A stretch of 64,000 nucleotides of DNA from Rhabdophis nuchalis (taxonomy: Eukaryota; Chordata; Lepidosauria; Squamata; Natricidae). Position numbers and translations under genes: made by a program. Below the pieces are notes generated by a model, which saw only the letters and a program-made list of their open reading frames with translations, ran no database searches and was not told the origin of the DNA. The stretch spans positions 18,339,732 through 18,403,731 of the forward strand of contig CM077658.1 of NCBI GenBank assembly GCA_039707465.1, written 5' to 3'. Shown here one piece after another: positions 44,586 through 54,612 of the stretch (positions are counted from its first letter, which is position 1; each line of letters begins with the position of its first letter).

Positions 44586-45303
44586 CCTTTCTGGAGGAAT
44601 AGTTCATTGTCAAGCTCCTTGTTTAATCTCCAACTCCCACAGGTATCCCTGGGGCCTATCAACATCATCTCTGTTTGACATGCACACACACAAACCTGTG
44701 CTTGGTCAATTTTGATGAGGCAAAGTAAATTCATCGCTTATGTTAACATCTCTGTTCTCTAATTGCCTGGTCTGATGGGTGTTGCATTCCCCTTTCCTTT
44801 CCCTCCTCCTCCCTCTCACCCCAAGTTGCAGAGTGAAGATGCATTAGAGTAATTACAACATAATGACAGCAGATCATGAATTGAGAATGTGGCAGACAAG
44901 GGTAGGGAGGCGAGGTAGTGTAAGTCAGAAATCAGCTGGCAGAGAGGTGGGAACCCTCCGGAAGGAATTCTCCAACACTGACGTTGTAATTAAAACTGAG
45001 GTGAAGAGGGGCGGCAGTTCTCATTTCTGACAGCGGCTCGTGAATATTAATTAGTCTCAGGTATCCAGCTGAATGTAAGCACAGATGCCTTCTTCCCTTT
45101 TGCAACGTGGTTTCTAGGTGTTTTCCCCATCCACCCTTTCCCTCTCCAAAAACATCCCTGGTTCAACAGATATGTTAGGGAAATCCTACGGTTTCCTTGG
45201 AAACTTGGCTTCAGTGAAAATGGAAACGGGATCAAGGCTAACCAGGGACGGTGGTCATTAGCCAAGTAATACAGAGGCACCTAGATTTGTGGTCTGGTAA
45301 ATC
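44586..45303. other. Repeat-poor unique DNA
   Basis: No repeat recognised except a short AC patch near 44682. 44840-45060 has a texture like conserved non-coding DNA. No exon seen. Confidence 0.35.
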
Positions 45304-45805
45304 TAGGCAGCATACTAAAAAGCAGAGACATCATCCTGCCAACAAAAGCGCATATAGTCAAGACTATGGTTCTCCAGTTGCAATGGATGGTTGTGAAAGT
45401 TGGAGCATAAGGAAGGCTGAGCACCAAAAAATGGAGGCCTTTGAATGGTGGTGCTGGAGAAGACTCCTGTGAGTCCCTTGGACTGCAAGGCAATCACACA
45501 GGTCAGTCCTAGAGGAGATCAACCCTGACTGCTCTTTAGAAGGCCAGATCCTGAAGAGGAAACTCAAAGACTTTGGACACCTAATGAGAAGGAAGGACTC
45601 CCTGGAGAAGAGCCTCATGCTGGGAACGATGGAGGGCAAAAGAAGAAGGGGACAGCAGAGAATGCGGTGGATTGAAGGAGTCATCAAAGCAGTCGGCGTG
45701 AGCTTAAATGGTCTCCAGAGGATGGTAGAGAACAGGAAGGCCTGGAGGAATGTTGTCCATGGAGTTGCGATGGGTCAGGCACGACTTTGCAACTAACAAC
45801 AGAGC
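45304..45805 (+). pseudogene. BovB LINE ORF2 C-terminus and 3' end, best copy
   Basis: The translated tail can be followed in pieces: CESWSIRKAEHQKMEAFEWW and CWRRLL, a stop, then MRRKDSLEKSLMLGTMEGKR and QQRMRWIEGVIKAV, ending near 'gggtcaggcacgactttgc'. This is the C-terminal ~150 residues of the RTE-BovB polyprotein. The reverse transcriptase core is absent. It also shares its terminal region with the SINEs at 21000 and 54275 in type. Confidence 0.85.
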
Positions 45806-46006
45806 CATCTATCAAATGTTGTCCAAATTTTATATTGGTTACCAGAAGTGATGCACAAATATCTGTTTGCTTCCATCCCAAAGGGTAGAAATTGTCCGCC
45901 AGTTCAAAGAAATGCTCATAAAAACTGCCGAGTTTTTGGCAAGAGACATTTTTCAGAGAAAGTTTCCAAGAATTCTTTTTTGTCTTCTCTGAAACAGTGA
46001 ACTACC

Positions 46007-46008
<2 letters not shown>

Positions 46009-46039
<31 letters not shown>

Positions 46040-46040
46040 T
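46009..46040 (+). repeat. (GATT)n microsatellite
   Basis: Seven to eight units, directly before a SINE head. Confidence 0.9.
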
Positions 46041-46042
46041 AA

Positions 46043-46250
46043 GAGCCGAGATAGCACAGTGGTTAGAGACCAGTACTGCAGGCTACTTCTGCTGACTGCC
46101 GGCTGCCTGCAATATGGCAGATTGAATCTCACCAGGCTGTAGGTTGACTCAGCCTTCCATCCCGACTCTGTAAACTGCTGAGGGGAGGCTGTAATGTACT
46201 GTGAAATGGTATATATAAATCTAAGGGCTGTTACTATGGCTATTATTTTA
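46043..46250 (+). repeat. tRNA-derived SINE (second type)
   Basis: Plus-strand copy: A box near 'gtggttagagacc', B box 'agattgaatctc', body 'gggaggctgtaatgtactg'. An internal part is deleted compared with 37803-38045. Confidence 0.75.
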
Positions 46251-46257
46251 TTAAATA

Positions 46258-46372
46258 ATTAAGAAGAGATTGGGCAACATTTGTCTGAAATAATATAGGG
46301 TTTCCTGCATGAGCCGAGGGTTGGATTAGAAGAACACCAAGGTCCCTTCCAAGTCTGTTATTCTGTTATTCG
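46258..46372 (+). repeat. CR1 3' end
   Basis: From 'gagattgggcaacatttg' to 'aaggtcccttccaagtctg' and an ATTCTGTT tail. Confidence 0.8.
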
Positions 46373-46977
46373 GCAATCATATGCATATTTGTAGCCTGCC
46401 TCTCCTCTCCTGGGGAGGAAAAGTAAAACCCTTTCATCCTTCAATCCACTCCAAGCCTGATGCAGCTCTGGACCTTGGCCTCTTGTCCTGTAAACATTAA
46501 GTGATGCTTGCTTGCATGATAGCATCTCATCTACTTGAGCTCATGAAGGTTTCAGGATCAAGGCTGAGCAGTGGAGAAGCTTTATTAAACACGTGATAGA
46601 TTATACTATGGCTGCAACAGGACAGATTCCGTGCTTTCTGGGATTGTGTTACCTATTGACTCTGGGGGGTTTTTTTTGGGGAGGGGGGAATTTGCAATTT
46701 AGAGGAAAAGAAAACCTCCCTCCCAAGCCATCGAGACAGTGCAAATATTTACGCTTTTCTTTTTTCCATTTTTTTCTGGCTATATTTTTTTCCCCGACGT
46801 TGAGAATCCTCTGCAAAGAAATTGCATTGCCATGGCTTCATGAGGGCCAATGAGACAATTTGTGTCGTGACACCAATCAGTGACAGCAACCCAGATGGAT
46901 GGCAAAAGCAAGCAAAGAAGGATCTCCTAAGGAGAACCCTTCTCTTTGCAGGAAAGCCTGTCTTGCAAATAACGGAA
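46373..46977. other. No gene seen
   Basis: Unique-looking DNA with T and G runs near 46670-46690. Confidence 0.4.
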
Positions 46978-47319
46978 GAACAGAATTGGAAGGGACCTTG
47001 GAGATCTTCTAGTTCAACACCCTACTAAACAGGACAGCCAATACCATTTCAGACAAATGGTTGCCCAATCTCTTCTTTAAAAGCTCCAGTGGTGGAGCAC
47101 CCACAACCTCTGGAGGCAAGTTTGTTCCACCGATTAATTGTTTTCACTGTCAGGAAATGTTAGTTGTAGGCTGGCTTTCTCCTTGATCAGTTTCCATCTA
47201 TGGCTTCTTGTCCTGCCTTGGTGCTTTAGAGAATTGGTTGCCTCCCCCCACCTCTCTTTTTTGTAGGAGCCCCTCACATATTGAAAGACTGCTTTCACGT
47301 CACCACTAAACCTTCTTTT

Positions 47320-47890
47320 ATTATAAATACCACTTTATAATGCCTAGGTAAGGCCACACTTGGAATACTGCATCCAGTTTTGGTTGCCAAAATGGATGTG
47401 GAGACTCTGGAAAGAGTGCAGAGAAGAGCAACAAAGAGGATTAGGGGACTGGAGGCTAAAACATATGAAGAACGGTTGCAGGAACTGGGTAGGTCTAATC
47501 TGGTGAAAAAAAGGACTAGGGATGTTTTTCCAATATCTCAGGAGTTGCCACAAAGAAGAGGGAGTCAAACTATTTTTCAAACCCACTTGAAGGCAGGACA
47601 AGAAGCAATGGGTGGAAACTAATCAAGGAGAGAAGCAACTTAGAACTAAGGAGAAATTTCTTGACAGTTAGAACAATTAATCAATGGAACAACTTCCTTC
47701 CAGAAGTTGTGAATGCTCCAACACCGGAAGTTTTCAAGAAGATGTTGGATAATCATTTGTCTGAAGTGGTGTAGGATTTCCTGCCTAAGCAGGTGTTTGG
47801 ACTAGAAGACCTCCAAGGTCCCTTCCAATTCTATTACCCTACCCTACCCTACCTTACCCTACCCTACTGTATTCTATTCTATTCTATTCT
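47320..47890 (+). pseudogene. CR1 LINE nested head-on in another CR1
   Basis: Plus-strand CR1 with the ORF2 tail motif [20 protein letters not shown] (about 47395-47455). The frame breaks near 47520. The 3' UTR 'ggactagaagacctccaagg' leads into a pentanucleotide tail. A 5'-truncated insertion, dead. Confidence 0.82.
47833..47890 (+). repeat. (ACCCT)n(ATTCT)n tail array of CR1
   Basis: ACCCT-type units followed by ATTCT units exactly at the CR1 3' terminus. Confidence 0.93.
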
Positions 47891-47995
47891 CATTAAACTA
47901 AACATACCCAATTCCTGCAACCGTTCTTCACATGTTTTAGCCTCCAGCCCCCTCATCATCTTTGTTCCTCTTCTCCACTCTTTTAAACATTCACT

Positions 47996-48948
47996 CCACT
48001 CTTTCAAGACAGAAGGAAGCCCTTCCATTTCATTGTCCTTTTGGTTATACCCTTGGCACTCCTAACCATTTCTGGAGAAATTCAGGAGCCCTTCTTCTCG
48101 CACTACGAAGAACAGAAGGCCATTCTGCTTCCCCCATTAATCAGTCGTTGTCCTGAGCTACTCATTCGGTTAGGAGCAGAAAGCAGCAGGTGCCTCGTCT
48201 ACAAAAACCAAGACCAGCAGAGGAAGAAAAAGTGGATTTGTCCCTTCAACCTGCCCATCTGATAGCCCTCAGGCAGACGTCTGGCTTGAAACAGGTGGGA
48301 CCCCCGATTCCTCAAGAACAGATAGCTATTCAGGTATGAGGATGTGGCCTTTGCACAGTGCAAATATTGCTTTTCTTTCCGCTTCCTTGCCTCCAGCAAT
48401 ATCTGTTGGGGTGACAAAGCGAGGGCTCAGTTCTCCTGCACTTCAAAAGCCATTTTTGATGTCTGACTTATATTCTGAGCCGGCTGCATCCCGTCCTTTC
48501 TCACTCACACCTAGCTGCGTTGGGTTTTTTTTTTAATCTCTCAAGGTACAAGCGACTCAATAAACCAGTAATCAAACCGAGATGGATGGAAGAGGGAGGA
48601 GGAGAAGGTTTCCCGCAGGCTGCTCGGCTGCCATGCGATGGACTCACCAAGAAGGCCAGGAATTCTCACCACCTCTTTTCGGACACCGGCAAACCCCACG
48701 GTTTTCTCCGCTGCTTTCAGAAATGAACTACCCCCCTCCCCCCAAAAAGATAAAATCATTTTGAAGGAGAAATATGACCGTCTCACCTGGGGAAGGTGAT
48801 GAAGCATCACTTCGGCTCACCGTGTTCCCTGGGCCTTCATTCTTTTTCCTGATCAAAGCTTGTTGACCCAGAGTTTGAAACAAGGGCGTTCCTCATGTCT
48901 GTCTCTTGGCCAGAGAAGTGGGAAATTGATGGAATCAGTTTCTCCCTT
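47996..48948. other. No gene seen
   Basis: Unique-looking DNA. Frames at 48041-48262 and 48541-48810 show no recognisable domain. Confidence 0.4.
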
Positions 48949-49240
48949 TGTTGTGGCCCCACAGTGCCCGCGGAATTGGCAGCAGATTCAGACAGTGAGG
49001 AGGCTGGGAGGAACAAGGGCCAGTCCTGGAGTCTGGGGAAGGCTCTGATGAGGGCTCTGTGTTGGAGGCAGGGAGGGGGCCTGGGCCATCTGACAGCTAT
49101 CAGCTGAGCCAGACATCAGTGAGGCAGACGAACAACTGGAGCCTGTTCTCAGTGTGCGCATGCACAGAGTTGCCAGGTGAAGGGAACAGCTAAAGAACAG
49201 GGGTCGACTTGGGAGTAAGGCCACAGGTGCATAATCAACC
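48949..49240 (+). mobile_element. LTR-like repeat, 5' part
   Basis: Starts TGTTGTGGCCCC, acidic stretch and 'gtgcgcatgcacagagttgcc' block, ending near 'gacttgggagtaaggccac' before the promoter. One frame is broken relative to 33428-33740. Confidence 0.5.
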
Positions 49241-49393
49241 TCCACATTTCCAGTGTCTTTCTCTCTGCTTGGAACTGAACCAGTTGGATATTTCTTCCAA
49301 TAAGAGATATCTAACATACATATTTTTCAAACGTGAACACCTCCAGTTTCTGCATGCAACATTCAAACCCATATTTAGGCGCTTGGGTTAAAA

Positions 49394-49762
49394 CCGAGAT
49401 GGCAAATCTAAGGCACAGAGGCCTCTCTGTGGCATGCATGCCATCGCCAGCTGCTCTTCTGGTTTCCAGCACACATACGCACGTTGGCCAGCAGATCTTC
49501 ATGTGTGCCAGAGCCCCAGAAACCCGAAGACCAGCTGGTTGGTGCACATGTGCACGCTGGTCACCTGGTCTTCTGGATTCTAGCACATACATGTGCACCA
49601 GCCAGCTGGTTTTTGCATATGCCAGAGCCCTGAAAACCAGAAGACCAGGTGGCTGGTGGGCGCATGTGCAATGGCCAGCTGGTCTTCAAGTTTCTGGGGC
49701 TCCAGCACACATGCATGCGTGTGCATGCATGTTCCAGTTTGGGCACTTAGTGCCATTCACTG
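49394..49762 (+). mobile_element. hAT-type MITE-F with target-site duplication
   Basis: Starts CCGAGATGGCAAATC and ends 'cacttagtgccattcactg'. Flanks ggttaaaa (49386-49393) and ggttagaa (49763-49770) match 7/8. The interior is a degenerate tandem of 'ccagctggtcttc' blocks with alternating purine/pyrimidine tracts near 49712-49732. Confidence 0.78.
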
Positions 49763-49819
49763 GGTTAGAACGAACAGATGAACTCTCCTCCATGCTGTAG
49801 GATCTGCAGTGAAAGCCTT

Positions 49820-50290
49820 TATTTTGGAGGCCTCTGGCCAATGAATTTCCACAAAGATTTGTGGAGATTTCGTTTATGTTCTTTATGCCGGGGGCTCCTC
49901 CAAGATCCACCCGAGCAAGAATATGTTTTAAAGGGAAGCTTGTCTAACACTGTGGATCGTCTCCCCAAAGAAACATAGATTGGCTTGCAAGCCAATCTTC
50001 TCCCGAAGAGCGTGCCGATGATATTCCTGTAAAGTAAGCGGTTGCAATTCTTTAAATTGTATTTATAGGTTCGGCGCGATGGGGGTGAGGTCATTTGGTA
50101 GTTATTTATGTCAACTGCAACTTTGAAACGCCTCGTAGAGAGCGGCTTTTTTTTTTCCCCAGAGAGGAAAATAAAAACATGATTCTTCTTTTTCTCTTTC
50201 TTTTTACAGGCTGCTATTATCTGCTGTTGCCGGATAACAATGTAGGCGATGGATTATTTATCTCACATCTCCATTAATCTCCAGAGGTGA
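49820..50290. promoter_or_regulatory. Repeat-free block with 20-bp perfect palindrome
   Basis: Positions 49978-49997 are a perfect palindrome, GATTGGCTTGCAAGCCAATC, with two inverted CCAAT/NFI-like half-sites (TTGGC and GCCAA, 6-bp spacer). The surroundings keep many CpGs and show no repeats. Candidate regulatory or conserved element. Confidence 0.3.
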
Positions 50291-50514
50291 AATCTAAATT
50301 TCCCCCCCACTGGTTCTGTGGGCATGGCTTAGTGATGGTGGTGGGTCATGTAACTGGGTGGGCATGGCCAACTTTTTTTCACTCTTTGAAGCATTTTTCC
50401 CCCGCGGGTTCGGGCGAATAGGCAGGGAAAAATGCTTTAAAAAGTGGGGGCGAAAGCTTCAGATGATCATGCAGATTAGATGTGAGCAGAACCAAGGACA
50501 ATAGAAGATAGAAT

Positions 50515-50607
50515 AGGATTTGGAATGGAATGGAATGGAATGGAGTGGAGTGGAGTGGAGTGGAGTGGAATGGAATGGAATGGAATGGAATAGACTAGAC
50601 TAGACTA
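50515..50607 (+). repeat. (TGGAA)n/(TGGAG)n/(TAGAC)n pentanucleotide array
   Basis: Three variants of one pentanucleotide in blocks, directly joined to the 3' end of the minus-strand CR1 at 50608. Confidence 0.94.
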
Positions 50608-51170
50608 GACTAACAGTGTTAGAAGGGACCTTGGAGGTCTTGTAGTCCAACCCCCTGCTTAGGCAGGAAACCCTATACCGTTACAAACAAATGGTTATCC
50701 AATCTCTTCTTAAAAACTTCCAGTGTTGGAACATTTAAAATTTCTGGAGGCAAGTTGTTTCACTGATTAATTGTTCTAACTGTCAGGAAAGTTCCAGGTT
50801 ACTTCTCTCCTTGATTAGTTTCCGCCCATTGCTTCTTGTCCTGCCTTCAGGTGCTTTGGAGAATAGCTTGACTCCCTCTTCTTTGTGGCAGCCCCTGAGA
50901 TATTGGAAGACTGCTATCATGTCTCCCTTAGTCCTTCTTTTCATTAAACTAGACACGCCCAGTTCCTGCAACCGTTCCTCATATGTTTTAGCCTCTAGTT
51001 TTAACCTCCAGTCCCCTAATCCTCTTTGTTGCTCTTCTCTGCACTCTTTCTAGAGTCTCTACATCTTTTTTACAATGTGGTGACCAAAACTGGATGCCGT
51101 ATTCCAAGTGTGGCCTTACCAAGACATTATAAAGTAGTATTAACACTTCACATGATCTTGATTGTTAGTT
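50608..51170 (-). pseudogene. CR1 LINE ORF2 C-terminus and 3' UTR
   Basis: On the minus strand the ORF2 tail shows MKRRTKGDMIAVFQYLRG and GVKLFSKAPEGRTRS, collinear with 12603-13262 but with breaks before the final codons. About 560 bp of a 4-5 kb element. The 3' tail is an expanded microsatellite. Confidence 0.82.
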
Positions 51171-51636
51171 GTCATTTTCCTTAAAATCTAATTCTTAATA
51201 TCCTAAATTATGCAGCTTTGAATCCCTTATAGATGAAAGATGGGGGGGGGGGGAATACTATTAACTGCACCTGTTTATTGTTCATCTCTTCTCTTCTCTC
51301 TGAAACAGCAGGGTGGAAAAAAGAAATTCATCTACAGAAACGCCAGCCAAGGAAGGAAGCGGAGGGTGAAGCCATTCCTGGAATGAAAGAAATAAAAGGT
51401 GAAACTTGATCAAAGGACACACCAAGGTGATGCCATACTTAGATGGACAGTTGACCACTTTGAGGCAATGTGGATTTTGTGACAAGCAGGCGGCTCAAAG
51501 GACAGAGGGCTGATCGGAAGAGAAGGGAAGGGGAACAGGGGTTCCTTGGTGCTGGAGCATCATAAAAGGATGGCTTTCAAGAGATAGACAAGAGAGGTGC
51601 AGCTGGAATGAAAGGAGATGTACATATAACAGGTGG
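51171..51636. other. No gene seen
   Basis: Holds a G-run (51242-51254). Purine-rich unique-looking DNA. Confidence 0.4.
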
Positions 51637-51697
51637 TCCGTGACTTATGACCACAACCAAATCCAAAATTTCTGTTGCTAAGCGAGATGTGTGTTAC

Positions 51698-51889
51698 CCG
51701 AGGTCGTATTCAGCAGGGTCTAAGTAGTTCCGGAGAACCAGTAAATGCCACCTCTGGTTGGCCATGCCCCCATCTATTCTCTGCCTCCCGAGTCCCAGCT
51801 GATCGGGAGGGAATGCAGTATGCTTCCCCTGCCACGCCCACCAAGCCACGCCCACAGAACCGCTAGTAAAAAAAAAAATCCCGCCACTG
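51698..51889 (+). mobile_element. hAT-type MITE-B nested in MITE-A
   Basis: Starts CCGAGGTCGTATTCAGCAGG, ends 'aatcccgccactg'. Perfect flanking duplication tgtgttac (51690-51697 and 51890-51897) of MITE-A sequence. Confidence 0.92.
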
Positions 51890-51944
51890 TGTGTTACATG
51901 AATGTTGCCCCATTTGGTGACCTTTCCTACCACAGGTATTAATT

Positions 51945-52294
51945 CAGAGGTGTCAAACTCAAGGTCCAGGGACTGGGATCCGGGCCACAGGGTGATTAAA
52001 TCTGACCCCCAGGGTCACCCTCGAAACAGGGAAGGATTGGCCTGCGGTGCCTCTGGCAACAAAAATGGAGCCCTCCCACCCCCCAAGGTCTGTTTTCACT
52101 GGCGGTGGGTTGCAGGAGGCCATTGCAGCCGAAAATGTAGCTCGGGAGCCCGTTTTCTCTCGCAGAGCGCTCGGGCTCCCAACACGAGTGATGTTGAGCT
52201 GGCCATGCCTATCCAGGCCACAACCAGTCCGCCCCCCTGAGGTCAAACACAACCCTGATGTGGCCCTCAAATGAAATTGAGTTTGACCCGCCTG
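51945..52294 (+). mobile_element. hAT-type MITE-C nested in MITE-A
   Basis: Starts CAGAGGTGTCAAACTCAAGG and ends 'attgagtttgacccgcctg', inverted. Flanks tattaatt (51937-51944) and tattaagt (52295-52302) match 7/8. The interior is GC-rich ('gtgatgttgagctggccatg'). No ORF. Confidence 0.9.
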
Positions 52295-52604
52295 TATTAA
52301 GTGAACCACTGCTGTTGTTAAGTGAACAACACGGTTGCTAAACGAATCCGGTTTCCCCATTGACTTTGCTTCTCAGAAGGTCTCAAAAGGCGATCACGTG
52401 ATCCAGGGATGCTGCAACTGTCCAAGCGCCTGGATTTTGATCACGTGACTATGGGGTTGCTACAATGGTCATAAATATGAAACAGGGCCACTTTTTTTGC
52501 CCACTGTTGAACAGTCACTAAATGAACTGTTGCAAGTTGAGGACTACCTGTATTCTTTAGTGATTGCAGGTTGGTGAGTCAAGCTACATCTTCTTTCTTT
52601 TAAC

Positions 52605-52800
52605 GACCCCCATAATCCCTTGCGGGATGGAGTCTGGGCCACTGAGTGGAGGTAGCAGAGTATTTACTGGCCAGATGCCCTTCCTGTTGCCAATACAGAG
52701 TTTTGTTCAGCAGATATATTCTCAGTGTGCCCAGAGAGAGAAATATCTGCCTCTACCTAGGATCGAACTCACAGCCTCCTGATTGGCGAGTCAAGCTCAG
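52605..52800 (-). repeat. tRNA-derived SINE (third type)
   Basis: Minus-strand B box 'gagttcgatcctagg' and body with 'tatttctctctctgggc'. Matches 25360-25530. Confidence 0.65.
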
Positions 52801-53399
52801 AAAACAAAAAAATTGTCCCTTGTCAATGCTTAGCCTTACCCTCCGAATTTTTTTCCTGCCAAATATCTTCTGTACTAACCTGCTACTCAAAACATGTATT
52901 CCTTCGAACGGTGTTGCGCAAAGCGATATGGCCACCTATTACCTTTTTCTCTTTAGTCTGATGCTAAGAGCCAGAAAAGTCTCATTGATTGTCGGATGAT
53001 ACCAGACAATTACTGAGGAGATATTGTTAATGGGAGGGGTGGGGAGAAGGAGAGGCGACCCTTGCAAAAGAACTTTCCCGCGGGAACCAATATTTCATAA
53101 TCGGAATGATGCCTCGGAAAGCGAAATCAATTCAAGGGATCTCCCATAAGGCTAAAATATAGATTGTGGGGAGGAGGAGGAACAGAAGAATGGAGTCATG
53201 GTAAAACCTTTAATGAAAGTTGGGGCCATTATTTTAAAAGAAAAGAAGGGAAAGTCAGGGAGAGACTTTGATTACTCTAAAAGAAACGGGATAAAAATAG
53301 TACGAGTGCCCGGGGTGGGGGTGTCTGTAGATGAGAAAGAGAGATGGAGAATCACTCGTGGAAGAGTATATACAAACACCCACATAAGCACACTGATAC
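52801..53399. other. No gene seen
   Basis: Unique-looking DNA. The frame at 53198-53683 runs into a MITE and is not a gene. Confidence 0.4.
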
Positions 53400-53407
53400 G
53401 CATTGAT

Positions 53408-53634
53408 CAGTGGTGGGATTCAATTTTTTTTTACTACCCGTTCTGTGGGCATGTCTTGGTGGGTGTGGCAGGGGAAGGATACTGCAAAATCTCCATTCCC
53501 TTCTGGACTCGGGAGGCAGAGAATAGATGGGGGTGGGGCCAGCCACAAGTGCTATTTACCGGTTCTCCGAACTACTCAAAATTTCCGCTACTGGTTCTCC
53601 AGAACTGGTCAGAACCTGAGGAATACCACCTCTG
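53408..53634 (-). mobile_element. hAT-type MITE-B
   Basis: Starts CAGTGGTGGGATTCAA and ends 'gaggaataccacctctg'. Flanks gcattgat and gcatcaat match 6/8. Confidence 0.82.
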
Positions 53635-53683
53635 GCATCAATGCACATTCAGAGAGAGGGAGGGGGGAGGGAGGGAGAAATGA

Positions 53684-53702
53684 ATGAGTGAGTGAGTGAG
53701 TA
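53684..53702 (+). repeat. (GAGT)n short run
   Basis: About five GAGT units after a GGGA-rich purine tract. Confidence 0.85.
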
Positions 53703-53734
53703 TGGGTGACCAGTCTGCAGTGCCCAACCTAGCT

Positions 53735-53935
53735 AGAAAGAGGTAGTCTTCAACTTACAACCATTCATTTAGTGACTATTCAAAGGGACTGAAAAGTTAC
53801 TCAAAACTTACTCAGTCCTTTCACTTACAACAAGTGCAGCCTCCCCACAATCCCATGATCAAAACTTGGGTGCTTGGGAACCATTGTGTATTTACCATGG
53901 GGATGTTGGATATGTTCGCTGAGTTGTTTGTAAAA
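53735..53935 (-). mobile_element. MITE-A fragment
   Basis: 'aggtagtcttcaacttac' left end and 'gggtgcttgggaaccattg' interior. The right half is missing. Confidence 0.6.
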
Positions 53936-53974
53936 AAATAATAAAGGAGAAATACAAATAAATAAAAAATGAAA

Positions 53975-54245
53975 AGATGGTTAAGTCAAGAGGGTGACCC
54001 TCATCTCCATCCCCTCATCTCATTGCTAAGGGAGCCAGTGTTGACATTTCTGGGATCATGTGGCCAGCATAGTGGTACCTATTTATCTACTCGCATTTGC
54101 ATGCTTTCAAACTGCTAGGTGAGCAGGAGCTGGAGCAAGGCATGGGAGCTCACCCCATTGCACAGCACTTGGGTCTCAAACCCATGCCGTCAGGTTATCT
54201 GCTGAGAAGTTCAGCATGTTTAATTCCTGAGCCATCCTGCCAACT
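53975..54245 (-). repeat. Older Sauria-type SINE
   Basis: Same layout as 21000-21346 but far more diverged: 'gtggccagcatagtggtacc', 'ctacccgcat'-like body, degenerate B box near 54172-54185 and head to 54245. Confidence 0.7.
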
Positions 54246-54274
54246 CCCTGAAAAGATAGTTTATGGAGATAATA

Positions 54275-54612
54275 AAGGTAAAGTTCCCCTCGCACATATG
54301 TGCTAGTCGTTCCTGACTCTATGGGGTGGTGCTCATCTCCGTTTCAAAGCTGAAGAGCCAGCGCTGTCCGAAGACGTCTCCATGGTCATGTGGCCAGCAT
54401 GACTAAATGGCCAAAGCGCATGGAACGCTGTTACCTTCCCACCAAAGGTGGTGCTTATTTTTCTACTTGCATTTTTTACATGCTTTCGAACTGCTAGGTT
54501 GGCAGAAGCTGGGACAAGGAACGGGAGCTCACTCCGTTATGTGGTGCTAGGGATTCGAACTGCCAAACTGCTAACCTTTCTGATCAACAAGCTCAGCGTC
54601 TTAGCCACATCC
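54275..54612 (-). repeat. Sauria-type SINE, near full length
   Basis: Intact tail ('ggtaaagttcccctc'), body and B box (about 54551-54562). Loses the last head bases at 54612. Lies head-to-tail 30 bp from an older copy of the same kind. Confidence 0.85.

Larger units (their letters stand above)
46978..47995 (-). repeat. CR1 LINE, split by an opposite-strand CR1
   Basis: The minus-strand CR1 runs from the 3' UTR (46978) to 'ccttctttt' at 47319 and resumes at 47891 with 'cattaaactaaacataccc'. In other copies (12950, 50935) these two strings are adjacent. The break is filled by the CR1 at 47320-47890. Confidence 0.8.
51637..52557 (+). mobile_element. MITE-A, host of two nested MITEs
   Basis: Left end ACAGGTGGTCCGTGAC and right end 'gttgaggactacctgt' are inverted. 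Without the inserts (51698-51889 and 51945-52294) it is about 360 bp and collinear with 57987-58359 and 34093-34818. Confidence 0.82.

Noticed and set aside
50180..50280. Possible 3' splice site (tttttacag) followed by a short open frame
   Set aside because: The frame has stops shortly after in two phases and no donor or domain. More likely non-coding.
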